From Chalara sp. BL73 (taxonomy: Eukaryota; Ascomycota; Leotiomycetes; Helotiales): a stretch of DNA of 64,000 nt. This document shows, in pieces, positions 35,928 to 44,670 of the stretch. The first letter of the stretch is position 1; each line of letters begins with the position of its first letter. Location: NCBI GenBank assembly GCA_918026815.1, contig CAKJVC010000010.1:560501-624500 (forward strand), in the 5' to 3' direction. The notes under the pieces are model-generated. The model saw only the letters and a list, made by a program, of their open reading frames with translations. It was not told where the DNA came from and did not search any database. The translations under genes were made by a program, and so were the position numbers.

Positions 35928-36640
35928 ATGCGGTTTCTATGCTTGCATGGTAAAGGAACTAACTGCGAGATCATGAAGCTACAAACACGTGAGTTCGCGC
36001 CCTTGTTCATTCTCTGGTAACATTTTCGGTTGCGCAACGCTGAGTTTGTTGGATGAGCGTAGGCGCGCTTCGTGAAAAACTTCCTCCATCTTTCGAATAC
36101 GAGTTTATAGATGGTGAGGAGGACTCCCTTCCCCCAAAGGGCATGGACCTAATATACCCGGGTCCGTATTTACAGTATGCGTCTTGCGCAGGGGCTGTGG
36201 AGAGAACGCTTGCTTATTTAGAGGAGGTCATTCAGGAGGACGGACCGTATGATGGGATTATCGGCTTCTCGCAAGGGGCTGCTGTCGCGGCAAGACTAAT
36301 TTTGAAGCATCAAGAGCGGGACCCTTTTGGTGTTCAGCCGTTCAAACTTGCAGTGTTTTTATGCTCTGCGGGTCTGTTCTACACGGATAGCACCAAAGAG
36401 TATGAGGAGCACATGGTGACCGCATCCAAAATTGGAATTCAGGTGCCTACCGTCCATCTCATTGGAGACTCAGATCCGCATAAACCTTTCGGCTTGGGTC
36501 TTGCAAAACTTTGCAATAAAGGGGTTAGCAGAATCATCAATTATGATATGGGCCATGAGATACCTCGAGACAAAGTTGTAGTCGAGGCCTGTCGGAATGG
36601 TATTGAATGGGCAGCGAGATTGATTAATGTTGGGACTTGA
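35928..36640 (+). CDS. FSH1-family serine hydrolase B, 2 exons
   Basis: Exons 35928-35988 and 36063-36640 give 212 residues. The first exon encodes MRFLCLHGKGTN..MKLQT and joins to RALREKLPP, completing the usual FSH1 N-terminus. The nucleophile is in GFSQGAA, the acid in IGDSDPHK and the His in DMGHEIPR, so the triad is complete. It has the family's usual length. It is divergent from hydrolase A and clearly a separate member, not a recent tandem copy: the motifs agree but the intervening sequence differs strongly. One of the two may release the polyketide, while the other may hydrolyse an ester or clear mis-primed chains. The division of labour cannot be read from sequence. Confidence 0.92.
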
Positions 36641-36806
36641 AATATTATTATCCCGTAGTCTTTAGAAGTAGATTTCTATTACCTCGCATTTGAAAATTGT
36701 CATAGAATGAAAACTCTAGCGCATAGAAATATAATTTTTGATTAGTAGAAGAATGGGTGGCCGAACATAGTCTTGAAGAGAAAGTCCGTACAAATGCTAC
36801 TATTAC

Positions 36807-38655
36807 CTAAGAAGAAATATGGGTTCCATGAAAGCCAAAGCCAACAGCAACCCCGGCTTCAGCTCTCCCAACCTCTTTCATGTCCTTTGCATCCAGGCAC
36901 AGAAGATAACTCGTTCCCGTTTCACCATTCAGAATAACACTGAGTAGGAATCCGGCGTCCTCGCCTTCTCTAGTAGAATCAGGAACAAATATTGCCTCTC
37001 CGGGTGTGTGTTTTGGCTTCATCCAGTACACTACGACTTTGGTAAGCGTATCGAATTTTGCGATACCATCGACGAATGACGAGTAGCCCTGATCAACTAG
37101 CGAATAAACATATCGAGACCTGCGAGTAGCGTGCAAAGGATTGATAGTAGGCAAATCTCCTATTAAGGGGCTGCGTACTTGAAAGGTAAGTTCGGCAATG
37201 GAGGTGCTCTTGAGCGGCTTCGCCAAAGTCCTTGATCCCAGAGGAATTCCCGCTAGCCGGTATCTTGTGAGACTTGGCTCAGCAGATTCGCGTTCTGAAT
37301 CTCCTGCGTGCTTCGAAACTCCAGGACCAGTTGAGACCAAATTATCATAATAAAGCCGATGAAGAATGTTTAAGGTGGGATATTGAATCACTTCGCAGAA
37401 AATGTCGACTTCTTCGCTACTGTCCGAGCGAGGTTCTTGCCACGCATTAACGGAGTGAAAGCTAAACGCGGCTGGACTCTCAAAGCTTGCAACAACTCCT
37501 CTTCCTTGCCTCCGGTCTATCACCAGCCATTTTACCTTGGAATTTGGGTCAAAGGGAGATATGGAATCAAGCATGTTTCGTTCCCAAAGAATAGAGATAC
37601 CATAGCTGGCGATGTGAGAGGACCAGACGGCTAGAATGACAAAATCATGGGTGAGAAAGAAGGAGTGAATGTAGGCAGGAGCGAATGCGGCATCTGCAAT
37701 TGTAGCCAAGATATCTGTGACACCAGTCGCAGGCGACGTTTTAAAGACTCGATAAGTGCATACCTTGCCAAAATCAAGGTTATAATTGAAAACATCTCCA
37801 TTCTCAGGATCATATTGCGCATGTGCACATGACAGAGGACCTTTCAAGTCTGGATGGAGCTGCTGCTGATTTGTAACACCGATAGGCTCAAGGGTTTCCA
37901 TATCAACAGATTTCATCTGGCTGCTGTCTGTCTTCACTACCATAAAATTGGATGATTTGACTGCCTCTTTAGAGGAATCCAATCTTTGACTTGGCCGAAC
38001 CCCAGAAGGATTTGGTGTGATTGTGACACCTACATTCTGTATTTGAGGATTGTCGGTTCGGGATGGTTCAAAGATGCTCTTTAGTTTCTGAAAATAGCTG
38101 GCGCATGGGTCCCTTTTCTGACCAAAGGAGATACCACTCAACCTCCCAGTTTTACGAACTTTCTCTAGCAATTGGTCAACTTGGCGTCGCGAGTTGTATA
38201 AGACTTTACACGAGCCGTCATCGTTTGCAATGAGTTGAAACCGATGTATTTGTGTAAAGCCGTCTGTTGGGGGAGTTAGTAATGAAGTCAAGTTGTGGGC
38301 GTTACATACCGAACCAATGACTGAGTTTATATTCATCAATAGGGGTGTCTTCGACTTTATAGTGGCCAGGCCCAGTTCTATACAGAGTTCCAGCAACGCC
38401 GGCTGGGATTCTGCCATGGACAACCAACTCTACTGGCTTCCGAGTTTCAACGTTGGCATTAAACTATTTGCAGGGTTAGCCGATTTTGCAGGTGCAAAAA
38501 GACCCCGAAAAATACGTCAGCTGACTTACGCCAGCATCGTTTGGCCATTCTTTGAAGGGCATCTTTTCAAGCTCTGCCAGCTCTGCAAGTTTTTTCGCCT
38601 GGTTACTTGCGGCTTCCTTTGTGTTGCTGGAGGATACAAAGCAGAGACCCTTCAT
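36807..38655 (-). CDS. Carotenoid-cleavage-dioxygenase (RPE65/CCO family) protein, 3 exons
   Basis: Minus-strand exons 38655-38530, 38463-38310 and 38263-36807 sum to 1,737 nt, giving 578 residues. Splicing is needed to reveal the N-terminal signature VHGRIPAGVAGTLYRTGPG and then HWFDGFTQIHRF; the long ORF starting at 38423 reads the wrong frame in exon 2. Four iron-binding His are present: about 241 (SCAHAQYDP), 299 (LTHDF), 363 (FSFHSVNAWQE) and 572 (GFHGTHI). The enzyme should therefore be an intact non-haem Fe(II) dioxygenase of the beta-propeller type, which cleaves C=C bonds in polyenes or stilbenes to two carbonyls. No carotenoid biosynthesis gene is in the window. Its place among PKS genes suggests a polyene polyketide or an aromatic alkene substrate; this is an inference. 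There is no signal peptide, so it is likely cytosolic. Confidence 0.93.
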
Positions 38656-39531
38656 TGCACGGTTATGGTCAAGATGCGACGGCTAGGGGTAGCTTCGATA
38701 TGAAAATATTCTACCTTGCTAGCGCTTATGGGGAATATCTAGGTGATAGCCTCTTAGAGGCATAGGGAGAGAGAACCTACTATATTACGATGATTGTGAT
38801 TTCAGTGAGGCGCGCCCATCGGCATTGTTATTTGATGGATCCAACATCCCAATGGAGACTGAGGAGCCAAGCCAATATAATTGTACGAAGTAAATGTGTA
38901 TTTAAGTGACCGAGGACAAATACCAACGGGCACAATTGAAATGGCACAATTAGCGCAACGCTAAATTATTAGCTCAGCGCTAATAATTTGCCATGTGGCC
39001 AGGGTAATAAGAGCTGAATCGCTCTCTATAAATATTCTCTCAACCTTACCACGTGATGTTGCTAAGGTGCGCTATAAAGTTGCTTAGTACCAAGCTTTCG
39101 CGCGGCGCTGATTAGTGCCGTTTTAATTGTACCCGTCCCAACACGACGAGGACTAACCTGAATCGGCCGAGTTACCTGCTACAACATGGAACTTAGCTTT
39201 TGTGATGAATCTTGAATGCTACATTTGAAACATCTAGATGACTCTTGGTGAATTATCTATTTACATTCCGACCATGACTAGTGTCATTTTGTTCATTTTT
39301 AGGAGGTTTAGTGACAGGCTACTATTTGCGACTCATGACTTGAATAATGGTTTTGTAATAGAGCCATCTCAAAGTGCCCAAATAATCCTATTTGTAATAA
39401 TAAAAATCCAGATTAAGGGTATCATTAGCCACGTGGAAGATCCTATCTCATTATCTTACACCTATACCTGGGAGGACTGCACAATCAAAGAGGCCATCTC
39501 CAAAAATATGGACATGCTATGCCCTTAGCTC
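38656..39531. promoter_or_regulatory. Intergenic region upstream of the CCO-like gene
   Basis: It holds the CCO-like promoter and the 3' flank of the regulator gene. CCACGTGATGTT lies at 39049-39060, and a second CACGTG site at about 39432. An ORF at 39238-39528 shows no family features. Confidence 0.5.
39050..39059 (-). promoter_or_regulatory. ACATCACGTG element (complement) upstream of CCO-like gene
   Basis: It lies 395-404 bp upstream of the CCO-like start, almost the same distance as the copy upstream of the first P450 (394-403 bp). It is part of a 12-bp match to the hydrolase promoter. Confidence 0.4.
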
Positions 39532-41078
39532 CTATGCCCACCCTGTTTGTAGCCTCTCTAACACCAATCCAATTTTCTGATGAAGATGATGCAACCTAGC
39601 AATCAATTCTGCGGGATGCGATACTGAAATGACCGTAATGTAACAATTGAACGAAGTAATAAATGCCTTGAATTGCATTAGGAAGAAGTCCAGTCGCGTG
39701 ACTGCTATTATGAGATCAAGTCGCACGCCTGAGACAGCACCCCATTCGTCGGTAGAAATGACTGGACGGGGAGAAGAACCCGAGGACGGCTGTGCCTGGC
39801 TCCCATAACCCTGGTGGTCTATCGGTACGTATTAGCACAAGTACCGAAAAATTTGCAGCCACGAGCTCCTTACCACCAAGTTCTGTGAATCTGCTTACGT
39901 TGTCCATTGCCTGAATGATAGAAGCAAATATTATCATTGCCAGACTTTGATCATTTATCCGTCTGGGGTCTGACGCGAGCGCGTTGGAAACGGCAGATAT
40001 CTTCCTACTCATTCTACCCAGGGTATCCATAATCTGACGTAGATTAGTTTGGTCACCCTGTGCTAACAGGCTGCATCTATTTTGTGCGAGTAAGTCACTT
40101 TGCTTCTGAATCTCAGAGTAAATTTGTAATATTTCCTGGGATTCTCCTATTGGACTATTACTGGCTCGGTTGTCCGCTCGATATATCTGCAACTGGGAGC
40201 CCGACCAACCTCCCGGCTTTGCTATGTCTGATTGGCGAGGGGAAATCTGTCCAAAATCATCTTTCGAGAAATCCATTAGGTCTTGGGGGAGTTGTGACAT
40301 TATGTCTTTGTACGACTCTGAAAATGGTATGGTCTCATGGCCTCGTAGGCGCACCGACTCCATATTATCAGAATTTTCTGGATATATTGGATGATTGACA
40401 GGATCATCTGGTATATAAGACTCGTCTCCGGTGGTATCTCGAAGTGAATCATAGAATGATATTCTGTCGTGTTGGCAGTTTCTGTTTTGGCGTTCAGTTC
40501 GAGAATCTGGACGAAAAGATTCCCATGGTGCTTGGGATATCGGTGACTGACGGATAGGACTTTTCTGGGAGGTCGAAGACTCTGCGTTAAATCGCACTCC
40601 CATCGTCGCGGAGTGGCTGAAACTTTGACGATCAGAACGGATTTCTTGCATGCTTGGGTTGGGAAAATCGTGGCTTGTTGGAGTTGTAGATGCTGCATTG
40701 CTTGGCATAGTTGAACTACAAGTACTTGGAGTACTGCTGGTCATCTTCCTTGGCCGTCCCAGTTTACCTTTCAAGGAGAAGAGGCATTTACGCCCGCTTG
40801 CTCGACAAGCTTCACAAGCTCCGCTATTGTCATCCACCGATGGATAACATTTGACTATTAGGTAGTTAAGCAATGATTTCCTTGAAAGATTGAAGGCCCA
40901 AAAGGGCCGAGAGAGAGTTGGGAGTGCATCTGCAATCGAAGAACTCCCAACACATTCCGGGCCCTTAAGAGTTTGTGACAAATAATGGGCATAGTTAGCT
41001 GTACGAACTCTTGCGTGCATGACACTCTTCACAGGCAATTCGAAAGTTGAATGGTCCATTAGGTGATTTGTCGGCCAT
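39532..41078 (-). CDS. Zn2Cys6 transcription factor (AflR-like), likely cluster regulator, 3 exons
   Basis: Minus-strand exons 41078-41009, 40854-39874 and 39818-39532 sum to 1,338 nt, giving 445 residues. The binuclear zinc cluster is split by the first intron. Joined, it has CEECHARKIKC, an 11-residue loop, then CEACRASGRKC, i.e. Cys spacing 2-6-11-2-6. A basic stretch (LGRPRK) follows, then a long Ser/Pro/Gln-rich linker and a C-terminal helical part (about 290-445) resembling the AflR-type regulators of polyketide clusters. Three points fix the model: the start at 41078 gives the only frame reaching the first Cys pair; the first donor is a weak GTTCGT; and a last intron carries the frame on to 39532, so an end at 39716 would truncate it. 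It is the only specific regulator in the locus and probably activates it. Confidence 0.9.
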
Positions 41079-42499
41079 CTTCAATGTGTTACTTTGAAAA
41101 TACGCCGACCCAAACAATCTCTTCAGCTGTCCCCCGCAATATATGGTTATGTTGGAAGCGCCTCAATAAATTAATCAGCGATCCGAGGTATTCATATCAA
41201 TTGGTGGTTCCTGAGGCCAATTATATCCATGTCGTAATGCACCAATAGAGAGGATGAAGACGCCACATTATAAGGCATGCACCTTAACAAAATAATCGGG
41301 TACGACGGCCCCGACCAGAGTAAGTGTGCTGAAGCTGCAGACCACCGCCTGCTCGAGTTGTATTTGGATCTTCAGATGCGAGATTGCAGACCGCTGTAAC
41401 TATATCGAGTACAAAAAGTCCATTACCAACTAGTATCGTAGCAATAGAACAGAGCTTTTTGACCGCACTGGAATAGAAATCGACAAGCCTTTTGAGGGCA
41501 TGATCAACATTAATAATTTATAGGCTTCTTTCTTGCAAACATGAATAGCTTGAATTCCCTGTTAGGCCTAGCGTTCGATCTTACTTTGAATGTCTCCATA
41601 CATCTTACTAAGGATCATTAGATGACTCCCTGGTAACCAATACCGTGCCATAGACTTTCGGTTGCAACCTCCGTAGTATTCTGGGGTCAATGCGAATGCT
41701 GGGGTGAACAAGAGTACGGTACAATCAATAGGAACCCTATGTTTGCAGATGTCTTGGCCGCATTGTCAAGGAAAGTTGGTTATCAAGTTGTTCAACCAAT
41801 AATACGCCACCAACAAATATACACGATAAACTACTATGTACCTCGAAATATTTTCATCGTTCCGATAAGGACCACAATTATGTGTCAGTGTGAATTTTGA
41901 AGCATTCGTGGGTCCTATTTTTGGATTATCAGCCACACAGAGAGTGAGAAGCGGAGAATGAATACAACAGTATCCACTATCGGCTTCGGTAAACTCTCGC
42001 CTTTCGTATTCCATTAAGAGTTAAGGTATTGTCAACTCAGAACCAGTCTAGCTTGTGATCTGGTTGCAAGGCATTCAAGACATCCCTTTCACATGAGAAA
42101 GCCCTCAACACGACTCCAGCAGAAACGGCTTCCGTGTATTCCAGCCAGAAACGCCACTCGCTACCCGATACCATCTTCAAATTGTCTAGAACTATCTTTG
42201 GCCTCAACCGGCACAAATACAGTCCGAATAATAAAGTGGGATATGTAAGAGAGTTTTCCTTCTCGAGGTACTACTAAAGCCTTGGCTCTAGGCGGGCTGG
42301 TTCAGCGCCAAGAACTCCAAGAACTGGGGGCTTGCATGAGATACAATCTAAAATGCTTGGAACACAATGCTTAAACCTCAAAAACCAAGCCCTTTCTTTC
42401 ATCATATGGGACCTCCATCAGGTATCTACAACGTTTTCAATATTAATAATTACCCGCCATTAAAATGCTGACAAAAAACGTACCGGTGTAGCAGGCTGA
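41079..42499. other. Intergenic region at the cluster edge
   Basis: No gene is supported. A minus-strand ORF (41766-42014, 82 codons) has no features. The region may mark the right border of the metabolite locus. Confidence 0.55.
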
Positions 42500-43466
42500 C
42501 ATTTAGTATTATCCTCTGCCAAGTCTGCATGGGATCACTATCCTTGAAATTGTCATTGTCCAAATCCAGATATCCATCCACATGAAGGCTTCGGGGTATT
42601 ACACCTAAGGATCTGCCTTCGTTTTGGTTCGCACAGAAGTCAGTGATGGGTACTGCCTGGCTCACCATTGATGTTCCTATCGGTAGCAATTCTCAAGACC
42701 GCCTTCATCGCATCTTCTTCCAGCGCGAACCCAGTGTCCCTTGAGTCAAGGCGGCTCTGTATGCGCTTGGATATAATGCCTATTCTAATACACCACGGCG
42801 CGACGACGTTGACTCGGATTGGCTATTCCGGCGTCAAAGTCTTTCTTAAACAGCGCATCAACGCTCGCCCGCCAAACTTAGAGACGTTGTATAAGATGGA
42901 GCCGGGCGGCCTACGAACCCGCAATGCTGGATTTTATAATGAGGCATCGATCGCGGCACGGATCATTCAGTTCTTGCCTACGAAAGTAATGCATTGCCAG
43001 TTTGGCAGTGTAGAGCAGCCCCACCAGGTTGACATCAAGGCAGGTTCAACGGGTGCAAGCGAAGGATCTCCACATATAGATTAGGAAAAGAACGCCACTT
43101 AGAGTAGGTATAGGTCGAAGGAACGAGCTTTTTGCTTGCTTGCTTGCTTACCATCCGTCCCCACAAACATGGAATCCACTGCCCCATGATCCCAGCACTC
43201 GCAACAACGACATCACAGCTCTTAAACGGCGACTTCCTCGTCGCCTCTTCAAAAAGATTCACCTGTTCCTCTCAGTGACGCACATCACACCTCACAAACT
43301 GAGCGTAGCCCCTCCTGCTGGTTCTCAACCCCCCAAAAGAAAACCAGTGAGCAAAAAGGATTCCAAAGGGCTGTGAAAAAAAAGGCTGACTCACGCCGAC
43401 AATTCAGCAGCGAGCGCCTCTCCTAGCTGCTCGTTCAGATCTCCGATCGTCATGTACGCCCCGTGA
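42500..43466 (-). pseudogene. Decayed SDR (15-hydroxyprostaglandin-dehydrogenase-like)
   Basis: Read on the minus strand, recognisable SDR blocks appear in order but in shifting frames. They are GAYMTIGDLNEQLGEALAAE (near 43460-43400), FVRCDVRH, LFEEATRK..CDVVVASAGI, DVNLVGLLYTAKLAMHYF, the catalytic YNVSKFG, RVNVVAPW, and finally RSLGVIPRSLHVDGYLDLD. The N-terminal TGxxxGxG motif is missing altogether. In-frame stops are at 43272-43274 (TGA where DW is expected) and 42823-42825 (TAG before PIRVN). A frameshift lies ahead of DVNLVG and another ahead of YNVSKFG. At least four lesions plus truncation make this a clear pseudogene. Intact relatives keep Tyr-x3-Lys and a GYxDL C-terminal tail like this one. 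Confidence 0.8.
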
Positions 43467-43896
43467 CGAAAAAAGGTCAAAGAGGTGATTTTTGAGGCGT
43501 GAAAGCGCGGACAAAATTTACCCCGCGGCGATGGAAGCTTTGGCGTACGCGCGGCCTAAACCGCTTGAAATGTTGCTTTTTCTTTTCCGTGCGTGTGTAT
43601 ATCTTACTTTCAGTGATGATGATGGGCTTTCCGGGTATTATGAATCAATTTCCTCTTTCTTGTGTGCCGTACGGGGTCTAGTAAGCTTGCCGCTCTTGCT
43701 TAGGCGCGAACTACCCTCGGCTCAGTCGACTCGCCTGAGTAACCTGAGCACCTTGAGCAACTCACCTGAGCAGCTTTACTTGAGTACCCCACGTGATTAT
43801 TAGTTAGCACTAACAGCTCCTCTACCCTCAGCTTTTCCAAAAGTCATTCGAGTTACGGTAACCAAAAGTGTTAATAAACGGACGCCTCTATATGAT
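43467..43896. other. Intergenic region
   Basis: Some open frames (43492-43803), but none with features. There is a (CTTG)n run just inside the pseudogene at 43131-43148. Repeats of CCTGAG-like hexamers occur near 43733-43772. Nothing further is supported. Confidence 0.45.
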
Positions 43897-44670
43897 ATGG
43901 CCACCCAAAGCAACCCAGAGTCCTTGTATCCATTTCCTGACGACATCGTTATCCAGGATAGGACGTCAGCAATTCAATATAGCTGTGACATATTTGAGCG
44001 AGGCGTAATTGAACGATGCCTTGTTATCTGGGTTGATGGGTCCGTGCAAAAATATCCTCCCACTAAAAAAGCGAAAAGACTTACCGCCGCCGCAATCCGA
44101 TATCTCGACTTTTCATCCAAGGACTGGACGGAGCTCGTCACGCTCAACACCCTCCCATACGGGACTCCATTTGCCCTTGAAGCAGAGATGATAGCTGTCC
44201 ACGAAGCATTTCGCGAGGCTTGCGAACTAACGAACGACTTCGACCGCCTTTTAATATTTACTGACTGTCAGACCATACTTGAAGGCATAAGAGCAAACTC
44301 AACGTTCAGCATTCTATCTAGGCCAGACTGGATAGCGAACTTGCTCGCATACGCAAATATGCTTTACGACCTCGGAATTACCGCTGAGCTTCGATGGGTC
44401 CCTGCACATTCTTCGGTCGAGGGAAACGAACGGGTAGATGAACTTGCAAAGCGATTTAGGCGATCTGCACAATCCATTCTAGCAAAAGCACAGCGAGATA
44501 TCAGCTTACGTCACGTCACTATTCCTTCAAGCTCGGAAGAATTGCTTCGTCAAATTTTGTTACACAAAGCTCAGTCAGAATCAGATGAGCAATTCACAAC
44601 AAGTGAAATGAAAACAAGCTTGGGGAGTGAAAGACACCTTAGACTGAGTAGGGAACTATGGACAGAATAG
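43897..44670 (+). CDS. Stand-alone RNase H-like protein (257 aa, intronless)
   Basis: A single open frame with an RNase HI fold pattern. Acidic active-site residues are Asp47 (VIWVDGS), Glu97 (LEAEM), Asp123 (LLIFTDCQT) and Asp181 (GNERVDELAK), with a His171 loop in RWVPAHSSVEGN. The HSxxxGNE..DxLA pattern is typical of the RNase H module carried by Tad/I-type LINE retrotransposons and of free-standing fungal relatives. Reverse transcriptase and endonuclease domains are absent on either side, and no LTR is seen. The frame is intact and the catalytic set complete, so it could be a domesticated gene; alternatively it is a recently stranded fragment of an element. About 50 extra N-terminal and 70 C-terminal residues are unrecognised. 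Confidence 0.8.
   Translation: MATQSNPESLYPFPDDIVIQDRTSAIQYSCDIFERGVIERCLVIWVDGSVQKYPPTKKAKRLTAAAIRYLDFSSKDWTELVTLNTLPYGTPFALEAEMIAVHEAFREACELTNDFDRLLIFTDCQTILEGIRANSTFSILSRPDWIANLLAYANMLYDLGITAELRWVPAHSSVEGNERVDELAKRFRRSAQSILAKAQRDISLRHVTIPSSSEELLRQILLHKAQSESDEQFTTSEMKTSLGSERHLRLSRELWTE

Noticed and set aside
38264..38423. Long-ORF start for the CCO-like gene at 38423
   Set aside because: This frame crosses a 46-bp intron; the spliced model starting at 38655 restores the family N-terminus.
39716..39818. Apparent stop of the regulator at 39716
   Set aside because: A GTAAGG..ATAG intron at 39819-39873 shifts the frame, which then continues to 39532 with a coherent C-terminus.
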